Below, piece after piece: positions 28,473 to 37,786 of a stretch of 64,000 nucleotides of DNA. The position numbers and the translations under genes were made by a program. Where the stretch lies: contig DATLZR010000009.1 in the NCBI GenBank assembly GCA_035573895.1, positions 1 to 64,000 on the forward strand, given 5' to 3'. The stretch is from Blastocatellia bacterium (GTDB taxonomy: Bacteria; Acidobacteriota; Blastocatellia; HR10). A model generated the notes under the pieces. The model saw only the letters and a list, made by a program, of their open reading frames with translations. It was not told where the DNA came from and made no database searches. The first letter of the stretch is position 1. Each line of letters starts with the position of its first letter.

Positions 28473-30800
28473 TCAAAACGGCGAATAGGGATCAAATACG
28501 CGACGTCCGGCGGCAGTGTGGGCTCCGAAGCTTCCGATGCCATTGAGAACGAGCGCGAACGCCAGACGGTTTTCCCTCCTCACGCCGATGCGGAACGTCG
28601 TGTTCTGCACGACAATACTGCAGCAGTGAAAAGCGTACCCGATGCGCAGCGTCGAGGACACCAACCGATGCGACGAAACTCGTCCCTCAATCTTTCGATC
28701 GGTGAAATCGTAAAGAACATCCGCCGCCATGAAAAGTCCTTGAGTCAGCCGTCCGACGGTCACCGAGGATTGGGAGAGATTTCCAGCGAAGGTTCCCGCT
28801 TCCATTTCACCGTTTCCCAATCGGATCTGGCGACTCATGAACCAGGTTTGAAAAACGGAAAAGCTCGAACGACGCACTCCGCCTGCGACGCTGATATTCC
28901 GCACCTCGCGCTGCTGCACATCGTAGTCAAACCGGATATCAGCAAAGAGGGAAGAAAGCGGCTGTAAACGAGTGGTGACATTCACGGGAGACCATCGCCG
29001 AAGTCGCCCTCCAAAGGAGAATCCCGACAGGCTCATCAGAGGAAGAAATTGATTGCGACGCCCCGGCGTTAAAGCCCCTCCGAAGGTCGGATCGAAAAAG
29101 TACTTTTGACGGACCGTTATCGAAAACAGCTCGTGAGGGACCATTTGGCCGTCCGTCGTTTTCCGACGACCTAAAAAACGATGGGCGAGCGAATACTCGA
29201 TTTCGTTTGTATCGGTGATGATATCCCGCTCGTCAACGCGGAGGATACGGGTAATGTTCAAGCCGATGCCTGCGGTCCGGCGATAGGTGATTGTCGGTTC
29301 GATCAGATGAGTGAACCAACGCGACCCATCTCGATGATGAAAATCCCGCTCAAGAGCCGGAGGCCGAATCTCCAAAGAGAAATCAAGTGACCGGCGTGTG
29401 AAACTCTCGCCGAGAACCCGCGTGCGATCCTGAGGGTCCGCCGTGTCGGAATAGAATGTCGCCCGCAGCGCCAGTTCCGGCGTAATTGTCATGCCCGCGA
29501 CGTCGAGGATCGGCAGCGTGAGCCGAGGTTGCGCATCGAGTCGTTGAACGACCGACGGAGTCTTAAGCGCTGCCTCTTTGCGCGAGATGCCGTCGGCAGC
29601 AATGTCGAAAGAGAGATAAAGGGGGAGGCCCCTGACTACGTTCTGGGGACGGCTCAGGAGATTAAATGAGGGAAGAGTTCGCAACCGAACAGATCCGCCG
29701 GGAAGGGTGAACGTTCGAGCCATAATCAGCGAGTTGAAACTGTAATCGCCGAAATTGTTGGTGAGCGTGATCTGTGTCTTTTCTTCCGGTGAAATAGCCT
29801 GCTGGAAGCTATCGGAGAAGACCTGACGGAAGGCAAGGCTGCTCGTGATGTTGACGTCGGCTGTTCCGATGAAGCCGTGGGGTAGAAACTGGACTCCCTT
29901 GAGGTAAAAGGCGGTGCCTCCTTGATCCGGTCCCGGCTGCCCGAACAACCGATCCTGAACGATGAAAAATCCTGTCGTCAAAGAAGATTGCTCGCCCGGA
30001 CGAGCCCGGAGGTCGGCGCCATAGCCAATTCCCCGTGCGCTGTATACCTCCAGTCGAGGCGTGATGTCAGCGCTCCGGCCGAGCGTCTGGTAGTAAGGAA
30101 TCGAGAGGGAGATGCCTTTGACGCTGGATCGGCTGAAGCCGGGGATGAGGAATCCCGAACTGCGCACGCGCGGCGTCAGCGGCACCGAGGCATAGGGCAA
30201 CACGAGCACGGGAATCTCCTTGACGCGGAACGCCGGCCACCGAAGCGAGACGCGGCGATTGACGGTGAATTTCATTCGAGCCGTCGTCAGACTCCAGATC
30301 GGTCGCACGCCCTGACAGGAGGTCAATCGCCCCTTCACCACTTCGTACGTATCGGAGGCGAGTCGGAGTATTTGCTCGGCCTCAAAATAGAGCGTGGTTC
30401 CATCGGGACTACGATCGGTGTGCCCGCGGGCGTTCCAGACTCCCCCCTCGCGCGTTTTAAGATTATAGAAGGCGCGCGTCCCCTCAACATGGATGCCCAC
30501 TTCATCAAAGACGACGTGGCCGATGGCCTCCACCTCGTGAGTCTCTTCGTTATAGACCAGCCGATCTGTCAGCAGACGCATTGTCCCCGCTCGCACTTCG
30601 ACGGCGCCTTCATAGATCGTCTTTGTCCCCTCGTGACGTGACCGATCCGCTTCGATGTCCACATTTTCATATGGGATAACAGGCCGCTTCTGGACCACTG
30701 CCCTGCTCGGGAGCATCGCCGCAGAGTTCTCCGCGGAAGCCTGAGCCAGAAGAGGAACCACAAGGAGGATGCCGATCATAGGAATGGATGATGCCAGCAA
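28473..30800 (-). CDS. lptD: LPS-assembly protein LptD
   Basis: Outer-membrane beta-barrel that inserts lipopolysaccharide, partner of LptE. A signal peptide ends near LAQASA. The N-terminal OstA/LptA-like beta-jellyroll spans about residues 45-190 (VDIEADRSRHEGTKTIYEGAVEVRAGTMRLLTDRLVYNEE), followed by a barrel of many short amphipathic strands. Cys162 (LTSCQG) and the adjacent Cys-Cys near the C-terminus (FHCCSIV) correspond to the interdomain disulfide cysteines of E. coli LptD. Length 775 is normal. The start may be TTG 30800 (GAGG four bases upstream) or ATG 30779; both leave a short signal sequence with little positive charge. lptE is not adjacent. It establishes the organism as LPS-bearing. 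Confidence 0.93.
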   Translation of the reverse strand: MLASSIPMIGILLVVPLLAQASAENSAAMLPSRAVVQKRPVIPYENVDIEADRSRHEGTKTIYEGAVEVRAGTMRLLTDRLVYNEETHEVEAIGHVVFDEVGIHVEGTRAFYNLKTREGGVWNARGHTDRSPDGTTLYFEAEQILRLASDTYEVVKGRLTSCQGVRPIWSLTTARMKFTVNRRVSLRWPAFRVKEIPVLVLPYASVPLTPRVRSSGFLIPGFSRSSVKGISLSIPYYQTLGRSADITPRLEVYSARGIGYGADLRARPGEQSSLTTGFFIVQDRLFGQPGPDQGGTAFYLKGVQFLPHGFIGTADVNITSSLAFRQVFSDSFQQAISPEEKTQITLTNNFGDYSFNSLIMARTFTLPGGSVRLRTLPSFNLLSRPQNVVRGLPLYLSFDIAADGISRKEAALKTPSVVQRLDAQPRLTLPILDVAGMTITPELALRATFYSDTADPQDRTRVLGESFTRRSLDFSLEIRPPALERDFHHRDGSRWFTHLIEPTITYRRTAGIGLNITRILRVDERDIITDTNEIEYSLAHRFLGRRKTTDGQMVPHELFSITVRQKYFFDPTFGGALTPGRRNQFLPLMSLSGFSFGGRLRRWSPVNVTTRLQPLSSLFADIRFDYDVQQREVRNISVAGGVRRSSFSVFQTWFMSRQIRLGNGEMEAGTFAGNLSQSSVTVGRLTQGLFMAADVLYDFTDRKIEGRVSSHRLVSSTLRIGYAFHCCSIVVQNTTFRIGVRRENRLAFALVLNGIGSFGAHTAAGRRVFDPYSPF

Positions 30801-30875
30801 CGATCCTCGCCTATCCGCCCGATCCTCATACCGCCAAAGGACAACACGGGCGCCGTGGCGACGGGACGGTCTTCT

Positions 30876-33674
30876 TCACGATGCGGACGCTGTCAGCAGA
30901 TGACGGAGCACATACGGGAGAATGCCCCCATGGCGGTAGTACTCCAGCTCAACCGGAGTGTCCACGCGGGCAATAACCTCGAACCGCGTTACCGTCCCAT
31001 CGGCGCGTTGCGCCTGGACGGTGACTCGTCCTCGTGGCGTAAGTCCCGCCCGGATGCCCTCGATGTCGAAGATTTCCGTCCCGTCCAAACCGAGCGTCTC
31101 GCGATTTTCGCCCGGGAGGAATTCGAGAGGCAGAATGCCCATTCCGACGAGATTGCTGCGATGGATGCGTTCAAAGCTTTCGGCCAGAACGGCCCGCACG
31201 CCAAGGAGCCTGGGTCCTTTGGCCGCCCAATCCCGCGACGACCCCGACCCGTACTCCTTCCCGGCGATCACAAGGAGCGGGACGCCGTCGGCCTGATAGC
31301 GCATGGCCGCCTCGTAGATGGTCATCTTCTCTCGGTCGGGAAAATGAAGCGTCCATCCTCCCTCCACTCCCGGCACAAGCAGATTGCGCAGCCGAATGTT
31401 AGCAAATGTCCCTCGCACCATCACCTCGTGATTTCCCCGACGAGCGCCGTAGGAATTGAAATCGCGGGGAGAGACGCCCTGCGCGATGAGATACTGACCC
31501 GCGGGACTGTCCGCGGGGATGGACCCCGCCGGCGATATGTGATCCGTCGTCACGGAATCGCCCAAAAGAACCAGCACGCGCGCCTGTCGAATATCATCAA
31601 GCGGCGGAACATCCAGGGTCATCCCGTCGAAAAAGGGAGCGCGTTTGATATACGTTGAAGCCTCATCCCAGGCGAAGAGGTCTCCGCCGGGAGCCTCCAA
31701 GCGCTGCCACCGCTCGTCGCCCGCAAAGACATCGGAATAAACTCGAAGGAACATCTCCCGGCGGATTGCCGAGGAAAGAGCTTGCTGAATTTCTTGCTCC
31801 GACGGCCAGATGTCCTTCAAAAAGATGGGATGCCCATGCGAATCGTAACCGACCGGTTCCCGCACGAGGTCAATATCTACGGTTCCCGCCAACGCGTAAG
31901 CCACAACCAGCGGCGGCGACGCCAGATAGTTCGCCCGGACGAAGGGATGAACTCGACCTTCAAAGTTGCGATTGCCGCTGAGCACAGCCGCAGCCACCAG
32001 ACCGTGCTCCTTGATGGCTTGACCAATCGCGTCGGGCAAAGGACCACTATTGCCAATGCAGGTCGTGCATCCGTAACCGACGAGATGAAATCGCAACTTC
32101 TCCAGATAGTCGAGCAGGCCCGTCTCCCGGAGGTACTCGGTTACGACCTTCGATCCTGGCGCGAGACTCGTCTTCACCCACGGCTTGACTGTCAATCCCC
32201 GTTCGACCGCTTTTTTCGCCAGAAGCCCTGCCGCCAGCAGTACCGTCGGATTAGAGGTATTCGTGCAGCTTGTGATCGCCGAGATCACAACCGCTCCATG
32301 AGCCAGCTCGCAGGAGGAGCCGTTGAACCGAACGACAGCCCGACGAAGCAGCGGGCTGAGAGCCTCACCGTCTGCCTCTGAGCCTGAATACCCTTGCCCA
32401 TCGCCTTCATCAATCCAACGGGTGAGGATGTCGGGATCAACGGTTTTCACCTCACGCTCCAGAAATCCGACAAGCGCGCGACGAAACTCTCGCTTGGCAT
32501 GCCCGAGGGGAACCCGATCCTGAGGACGACGCGGTCCCGCCAAACTGGGTTCAATTGTTGCGAGATCAAGCTCGAGCACATCGCTGAAAACGGGATCGGG
32601 CGTCGTAGCTGTCCGGAAGAGACCTTGAGCCTTGGTATAGGCCTCGACGAGTTGCACGAGAGACTCATCCCGTCCGGTCAATCGCAAATACTCGAGCGTC
32701 TGATCGTCCACCGGGAAGAAGCCAATCGTGGCCCCATACTCCGGAGCCATATTCGCTACCGTCGCTCGGTCGGGAAGACTCAATGCATCGAGACCCGGTC
32801 CATAAAACTCGACGAACTTCCCGACGACGCCCTTTTTCCGCAGAAGCTGGGTGACGGTAAGAACAAGGTCCGTCGCCGTCGCTCCAACGGGCAACGAACC
32901 CGTCAGCTTTACGCCGACAACCTCCGGGATCAGTAGAGAAAGAGGTTGCCCCAGCATGGCCGCCTCCGCCTCGATTCCTCCGACTCCCCAGCCGAGCACG
33001 CCCAGACCGTTGATCATTGTCGTGTGCGAATCGGTCCCCACGAGGGTATCCGGGAACGCCACGGCGACCCCGTTGTGAACCTCGGTACAGACGACCCGCG
33101 CCAGATATTCCAGGTTGACCTGGTGAACGATCCCCGTCTCCGGAGGAACCACTTTGAAGTTTTCAAACGCTCCCTGCCCCCACTTGAGGAAAACATAGCG
33201 CTCGCGGTTCCGCTCATATTCGCGCTCGGCGTTGACGGCGAACGCCTCGGGAGAACCGAAAGCGTCAACCTGAACCGAATGATCAATGACCAGCTCGACC
33301 GGTTGAAGCGGATTGATGCGCTTCGGATCACCACCGAGTCGCTTGATGGTGTCGCGCATCGTGGCCAGATCAACAATGGCCGGGACGCCCGTGAAATCCT
33401 GCATCAGCACACGCGCCGGACGAAAGGCGATTTCCCTCTCCGGCCGCTTCGGGCCGACGGCGCGGCAGACGGCCGCAATATCGTCCGCCGTCACGGTGAT
33501 CCCATCCTCGAACCGAAGCAAATTCTCCAGCAGAATCTTGAGCGAGAACGGCAGTCGCTCGACCTCTCCGAGGCCCGCTCGGCTGAGAGCGTCCAGCGAA
33601 TAATACTCGAACAAAAGCCCGGCCCCGCGAAAGAGGGTTCGGGTGCGGAAGGTGTCAGCGGATCTGTGCGCCAT
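30876..33674 (-). CDS. acnA: aconitate hydratase A
   Basis: Iron-sulfur TCA-cycle enzyme interconverting citrate and isocitrate through cis-aconitate. The three cluster cysteines are in [10 protein letters not shown] (one) and [12 protein letters not shown] (two). Other signatures include [22 protein letters not shown], the swivel-domain [38 protein letters not shown] and [16 protein letters not shown]. The 932 residues fit the AcnA/IRP1 subfamily rather than AcnB. A GAGGAG site precedes ATG 33674. It lies between lptD and the yihY-type gene, all on the minus strand, but with gaps of 75 and 276 bases. Confidence 0.98.
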   Translation of the reverse strand: MAHRSADTFRTRTLFRGAGLLFEYYSLDALSRAGLGEVERLPFSLKILLENLLRFEDGITVTADDIAAVCRAVGPKRPEREIAFRPARVLMQDFTGVPAIVDLATMRDTIKRLGGDPKRINPLQPVELVIDHSVQVDAFGSPEAFAVNAEREYERNRERYVFLKWGQGAFENFKVVPPETGIVHQVNLEYLARVVCTEVHNGVAVAFPDTLVGTDSHTTMINGLGVLGWGVGGIEAEAAMLGQPLSLLIPEVVGVKLTGSLPVGATATDLVLTVTQLLRKKGVVGKFVEFYGPGLDALSLPDRATVANMAPEYGATIGFFPVDDQTLEYLRLTGRDESLVQLVEAYTKAQGLFRTATTPDPVFSDVLELDLATIEPSLAGPRRPQDRVPLGHAKREFRRALVGFLEREVKTVDPDILTRWIDEGDGQGYSGSEADGEALSPLLRRAVVRFNGSSCELAHGAVVISAITSCTNTSNPTVLLAAGLLAKKAVERGLTVKPWVKTSLAPGSKVVTEYLRETGLLDYLEKLRFHLVGYGCTTCIGNSGPLPDAIGQAIKEHGLVAAAVLSGNRNFEGRVHPFVRANYLASPPLVVAYALAGTVDIDLVREPVGYDSHGHPIFLKDIWPSEQEIQQALSSAIRREMFLRVYSDVFAGDERWQRLEAPGGDLFAWDEASTYIKRAPFFDGMTLDVPPLDDIRQARVLVLLGDSVTTDHISPAGSIPADSPAGQYLIAQGVSPRDFNSYGARRGNHEVMVRGTFANIRLRNLLVPGVEGGWTLHFPDREKMTIYEAAMRYQADGVPLLVIAGKEYGSGSSRDWAAKGPRLLGVRAVLAESFERIHRSNLVGMGILPLEFLPGENRETLGLDGTEIFDIEGIRAGLTPRGRVTVQAQRADGTVTRFEVIARVDTPVELEYYRHGGILPYVLRHLLTASAS

Positions 33675-33950
33675 GCCACTAACTCCTCAGAAACGAAATC
33701 GCGCCTTGGTGCGATGATCTCCCTGCCGCCGCTCGATCATCGCAGGCAACGAACTATCATACCAGCGGCAGAGTGATCTTTCAAACCTTAGCTCCTCTCA
33801 GGAAGGTGGACGTCGGTCGGGCAAAATGAGTTCCATCACTCGAAGGGAACGAGCGCTCTCCCTCTCATCAGGGAGCGCGGCGCGAATCTCCGATCAAAAT
33901 GTCGCAATCGTTTCCTGTGTCACCCGGCTTTGCCGGCAATCGGGTGGGCG

Positions 33951-34868
33951 TCATGACTGTCCGAGGCGGACCGTCGCGTGCGCGACCTTCTGGGTCGGGG
34001 CATGCTCCTGCACCAGGTCCTCGCGGTGGAGAAGAGCGGTCATCTGCGCTCCGAAGAGCATGACGAGCGCCGAAATGTAAATCCAGGTGAGCGTCGCTAC
34101 CACCGCCGCAATTGACCCGTAAAGCTGGTCGTAGGGGAATTTCACGAGGCTCCAGGTGAAAAGATATTTCGCCAGCTCCCAGGCTCCCCCGGCAAGGATC
34201 GCTCCCGGCAACGCTTCGACGACCTTCACCGGCGTGTTGGGCATGACCGTATAGACGACACAAAAGAGGGCAATCGTCAAGAACAATCCCACAACACCGA
34301 TCACGAATTGCCAGAGATGACGATCTACGAAAATGAGAGCGCCGGAGTGGAGCGTCAGTCGGCTGGTCTCCGTCTCGAAAAAGCCGACCATCGTCGTCAT
34401 CATGGCCGAGAGAGCCAGAAGACCCGCGACCACGATCATCATCGCCAGAGCGAGCACACGCCCGTGCCAGAACGAACGGCAACAGGTTCGCCAGATGCGA
34501 TTGACGGCACGCTCGACAATGGTGAACGCCCACGACGCCACCCACACGATGATCAGAACGCAACTGATAACGCTCGCCCGGGAAAGTTGTACGATGGAGT
34601 CGCGATTCGACTCCAGAACCTGCCTGGAGGTCGGCAGGAGTCCGAGAACCGTTTCGATGGCTCGCGCGCTGATGATCCGAAACTGCGGGAATTGTTCGCT
34701 CACCAGATAAAGAAGCAGGAAAAAGGGGTAAAGCCCGAGCATCGCAAAGTACGAGATGGCTGCCGCCGATGTCGGTAAATCGTTGGCCAGGAACTGCCGA
34801 AATGTCTCCGCCAGAATCTTCCGCTTGGGTATTCCCTTCTTAATCACGGCAAACGAAACATGAGCCAT
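33951..34868 (-). CDS. YihY/BrkB family inner-membrane protein
   Basis: A 305-residue integral membrane protein of the YihY/virulence factor BrkB family (formerly annotated as ribonuclease BN). It shows the FLANDLPTSAAAISYFAMLGLYPFFLLL opening, six hydrophobic helices, and the family block GAILAGGAWELAKYLFTWSLVKFPYDQLYGSIAAVVATLTWIYISALVMLFGAQM, of which the YDQLYGS-x-x-A-V and LTWIYISALVMLFGA steps are diagnostic. Ribonuclease activity has been disproved for the family; a transport role is presumed. The 276 bases between this gene and acnA contain no further gene, only a bulged hairpin near 33846-33875. Confidence 0.9.
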   Translation of the reverse strand: MAHVSFAVIKKGIPKRKILAETFRQFLANDLPTSAAAISYFAMLGLYPFFLLLYLVSEQFPQFRIISARAIETVLGLLPTSRQVLESNRDSIVQLSRASVISCVLIIVWVASWAFTIVERAVNRIWRTCCRSFWHGRVLALAMMIVVAGLLALSAMMTTMVGFFETETSRLTLHSGALIFVDRHLWQFVIGVVGLFLTIALFCVVYTVMPNTPVKVVEALPGAILAGGAWELAKYLFTWSLVKFPYDQLYGSIAAVVATLTWIYISALVMLFGAQMTALLHREDLVQEHAPTQKVAHATVRLGQS

Positions 34869-35089
34869 CGCCCTGTCCCCCTGTCACTCTCGCTCATTCC
34901 CTCTCACAAAGACGGCGAGATTATAGCACAAGCCATGGAGTTCTGGCTGAGCAAATTTCGTTCTTTCAGTCGAGGCGTGCACTGATGGGTCAGAGTCTTC
35001 GCGCCACAATCGGATTGAAGTGAGCCGACCGGCTTGCCGGTGGAGATCATGAGTGCAGCCTCACAGGCTTCATGCCATCCGTCATGTGG

Positions 35090-35095
35090 TACAAT
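35090..35095 (+). promoter_or_regulatory. glycerate kinase extended -10
   Basis: TACAAT, preceded by TGG, makes an extended -10 without a convincing -35. It ends 10 bases before ATG 35106 and there is no Shine-Dalgarno site, the same geometry as ruvB. Confidence 0.5.
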
Positions 35096-35105
35096 GATCC
35101 ACCGT

Positions 35106-36428
35106 ATGAAAGACCTGGCGCGGGACATTTTCCGGGAAACTCTTGGCCGGATCGAACTGAAATCTGTACTGCGATCCCACATCCGCCGGCAGGGAACGCG
35201 GCTGGAGGTCTATGGGGACACCTTTGATCTGACCGACTACCGCCAGGTTTTTCTCATCGCGTTTGGCAAAGCCTCCGTCACAATGGCTGCCGTGCTGGCT
35301 GAGATCCTGGCCGAGGATCTGACGGATGCCGTCATTGTGACCAACGCGCTTCCCGCCGAGGTCCCCGCGGCCCTCTCCCGGCACCCCATCATCGTCGGTG
35401 GCCATCCCACTCCGAACGAGGGAAGTCTCGAGGCAGGTCGGCGCATCATCGAACTTCTCTCTCGTCGAGATGAGGAGACGCTCGTTTTCTTCCTCATTTC
35501 AGGAGGAGGTTCCGCGCTCATTGAGGTTCCGCTATTCGAAACTCTCACACTGGCCGATTTGCAACAGCTCAATCGCGCGCTCGTCACCTGCGGAGCGACG
35601 ATTAGAGAGATCAACGCCGTGCGAAAACACCTGTCGGCCATCAAAGGGGGCCGGCTCGCCGAGCGGGCCCATCCGGCGCGGCAAATCTCGCTCTACGTTT
35701 CGGATGTGAACCCCGGCGACCTTTCGACCATAGCCTCGGGTCCCACGTTGCCCGACGAGACGACATGGGATGACGTTCTCGCCGTAGTCGCAAAATACGA
35801 GGTGATAAAAAAATTGCCCCCGCGGATCGCCGATATCCTCTCTCACGGCCGCCGTGATGAGACCCCGAAACCCGGCGATCCGATCTTCTCACGAAGCACC
35901 CATCATCTGGTGATGGACAATCGAACAGCGCTGGATGCTGCTGCCACCATGGCGAGGGAACGCGAATGCCTCGTGGAAGTGGATGACAGCCCGAACGAGG
36001 AGCATTATCGAATTGTTGCTGATCGGCTACTCGCCCGGCTGTTCCAGCTCGCTGAGAAGTTCCCCGAACAGACCGTGTGTCTTGTTTCCGGAGGTGAAGT
36101 GAGCTGCCCCGTCACGGGGTCTGGCGTTGGTGGAAGAAATCAGGAGTTCGTGCTCTACGCCGCGCTCAAAATCGCCGAACTCAAAGACCCGCTGGATGTT
36201 GCCGTTCTGAGCGCAGGAACCGACGGAATTGACGGCATCAGTCCGGCCGCGGGAGCCGTTGCGGATCGAACGACCGTTGCACGGGCCGAGGCCCTCGGTC
36301 TCGACCCAAAGAAATTTCTTGCCGATAACGACTCTTATTCGTTTTTCGCTGCCCTCGGAGACACCATCGTGACGGGGCCGACGGGCACCAATGTCCGCGA
36401 TCTCCGTCTCCTGTTGGCCCGCCGATGA
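35106..36428 (+). CDS. glycerate 2-kinase (MOFRL family)
   Basis: ATP-dependent kinase converting D-glycerate to 2-phosphoglycerate, of the GckA/TtuD type. The N-terminal lobe has LIAFGKAS (the lysine contacts nucleotide), PIIVGGHPTPNEGSL and ISGGGSALIEVP. A central block NAVRKHLSAIKGG and YVSDVNPGDLSTIASGPT follow, and the C-terminal MOFRL domain runs from LVSGGEVSCPVTGSGVGGRNQE to SAGTDGIDGISPAAGA and TGPTGTNVRDL. The 440 residues are typical. ATG 35106 fits homologues starting shortly before the RDIFRETL helix; upstream in-frame ATGs precede the -10 box. It may feed glyoxylate- or serine-derived carbon into glycolysis. Confidence 0.95.
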   Translation: MKDLARDIFRETLGRIELKSVLRSHIRRQGTRLEVYGDTFDLTDYRQVFLIAFGKASVTMAAVLAEILAEDLTDAVIVTNALPAEVPAALSRHPIIVGGHPTPNEGSLEAGRRIIELLSRRDEETLVFFLISGGGSALIEVPLFETLTLADLQQLNRALVTCGATIREINAVRKHLSAIKGGRLAERAHPARQISLYVSDVNPGDLSTIASGPTLPDETTWDDVLAVVAKYEVIKKLPPRIADILSHGRRDETPKPGDPIFSRSTHHLVMDNRTALDAAATMARERECLVEVDDSPNEEHYRIVADRLLARLFQLAEKFPEQTVCLVSGGEVSCPVTGSGVGGRNQEFVLYAALKIAELKDPLDVAVLSAGTDGIDGISPAAGAVADRTTVARAEALGLDPKKFLADNDSYSFFAALGDTIVTGPTGTNVRDLRLLLARR

Positions 36429-36559
36429 GAGCACAAGCCGAGGCAAAATCTCCCGACGAGCCGCCCCCATGAGCCCATGCATCTCAGCCTGTCGAGGATT
36501 AGGAGACCCCCTTGATTTCCCTTCCCTTGGGAAAATGATTCGCCAGCAGATGAACGGTT

Positions 36560-36583
36560 CCAACGGATTCCGTTGGCACTTTT
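36560..36583 (+). terminator. weak intrinsic terminator after glycerate kinase
   Basis: Perfect 7-bp stem CCAACGG-ATT-CCGTTGG followed by CAC and TTTT. The short T-run makes it a weak candidate, placed in the convergent gap between glycerate kinase and hcrB. Confidence 0.4.
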
Positions 36584-36610
36584 CATCCGCCGGCAAACGC
36601 ATTTCGTGAC

Positions 36611-37597
36611 TCATGTCGTTGCCATTAGCTCTTGCAGGGCGCGGCGTGTAAAGACCGGAGCCATTTTTTTCCGATAGAGGTGGACGAAGTCCGTATTGTC
36701 AAGAGGCTTGATGATTTGATAGACGCGGTGCGCAGCTTCTTCGATTCGGTCGGCATCAATTCTGTCTCCGACGAGCACGGCTTCAGCCGGACGACAGCGA
36801 ATCGGTGCGGACCCGACTCCTCCCACAACGATACGCGCCTGACGACATACCCCTCCGTCCTCCTGGATAGCGACTGCAACACCTAAAACTGGAAAGTCAA
36901 ACGCCCCCCGCCGCCGCAATTTCAAATAGGTACTCTTCCAGCCGTCAGCAGGAGGAAGCAGGACCTCCACGATGATCTCATCGGGCCGCTTGGCGAGGAA
37001 TTGCCTTCCGTCATCCCGATAGAGTTCGCCGGCCGAAATTACCCGCTCTCCTTGTGGACCAACGAGGCGAATCTGAGCATCCAGAGCAATCACGGCGGGC
37101 GCTCCATCGGTGGAAGACACCGCCCAGCACCGATCGCCTCCTGGCGCGACGGGACATACCGATCCATCTTTCTTCAGGCAAAACCCCAGAGCCTCGCGCC
37201 AGAACAACGTTTGGTCGTAGTAGGTGCAGCGCGTATCCAGGCAGAGATTGCCTCCGAGCGTCCCCATGTTGCGAATTTGGGGATGGGCAATAACCTGACC
37301 GGCGCGAACGAGCGCCGGGTAGGACGCCGCAAGGTTTTTGTTCTGAACGATCATCGCCAGCGTGGCCCCGGCACCGATGCTCATCCCTCGGGAGCCATCA
37401 CCCTTTATCTCTGCAAGGTCTCTCACCTGGCGAAGGCCCACGAGAACTTTCGGTTCAAACTGCCTGCGCTTCATTTTGGGATATACATCCGTTCCACCGG
37501 CCACCGGCATGGCTTCGGGGCCATAATCGCTCAGGATTCTTACAGCCTCCTCAATTGTTCGAGCCGAGTAGTAGCGGAATCGTGGCAATCTGAGCAT
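36611..37597 (-). CDS. hcrB: HcrB-like FAD/[4Fe-4S] subunit of molybdenum hydroxylase
   Basis: FAD-binding flavoprotein of the xanthine oxidase family (VAGGTDVYPKMKR, then GAGATLAMIV and PQIRNMGTLGGNLCLDTRC). It contains an inserted loop with Cys124, Cys140, Cys148 and Cys157. The C-x15-C-x7-C-x8-C spacing is the one recalled for the extra [4Fe-4S] ligands Cys122, 138, 146 and 155 of Thauera HcrB, the flavoprotein of 4-hydroxybenzoyl-CoA reductase. Ordinary CoxM/XdhB proteins lack it. ATG 37597 has TGAGGAG ten bases upstream; the longer frame begins with a TTG inside that site. Last gene of the operon. The specific substrate is inferred. Confidence 0.85.
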   Translation of the reverse strand: MLRLPRFRYYSARTIEEAVRILSDYGPEAMPVAGGTDVYPKMKRRQFEPKVLVGLRQVRDLAEIKGDGSRGMSIGAGATLAMIVQNKNLAASYPALVRAGQVIAHPQIRNMGTLGGNLCLDTRCTYYDQTLFWREALGFCLKKDGSVCPVAPGGDRCWAVSSTDGAPAVIALDAQIRLVGPQGERVISAGELYRDDGRQFLAKRPDEIIVEVLLPPADGWKSTYLKLRRRGAFDFPVLGVAVAIQEDGGVCRQARIVVGGVGSAPIRCRPAEAVLVGDRIDADRIEEAAHRVYQIIKPLDNTDFVHLYRKKMAPVFTRRALQELMATT

Positions 37598-37611
37598 AGA
37601 CGCGATTCTCC

Positions 37612-37785
37612 TCAAAAGAGATCCTCACCCATCTTCACTGTACGCCGATCGGCACGAGCAATCAGCACCAACGAAGTGATTCGTCGGAGGATTTCCGGTC
37701 CGCCGGCTTCTGATCCAATTACTCCGCATTTCTCGCAACAGGAAGGAACGCGGAGGGAGCAGTCTTCGGTCGGCCCACCTCGCAT
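37612..37785 (-). CDS. 57-residue Cys-rich ORF between hcrA and hcrB
   Basis: Unrecognised small protein. ATG 37785 lies one base after the hcrA stop (37789-37787) and the TGA at 37614-37612 is 14 bases before hcrB, so it fills the gap exactly. Its N-terminal half holds Cys9, Cys16, Cys17 and Cys20 (core PSCCEKCG), a possible zinc or Fe-S site. The C-terminal half EILRRITSLVLIARADRRTVKMGEDLF looks like an ordinary amphipathic helix. No clear Shine-Dalgarno site is seen, so translation would depend on coupling to hcrA. It may be a maturation factor or small subunit, or a non-functional spacer. Confidence 0.5.
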   Translation of the reverse strand: MRGGPTEDCSLRVPSCCEKCGVIGSEAGGPEILRRITSLVLIARADRRTVKMGEDLF

Positions 37786-37786
37786 G

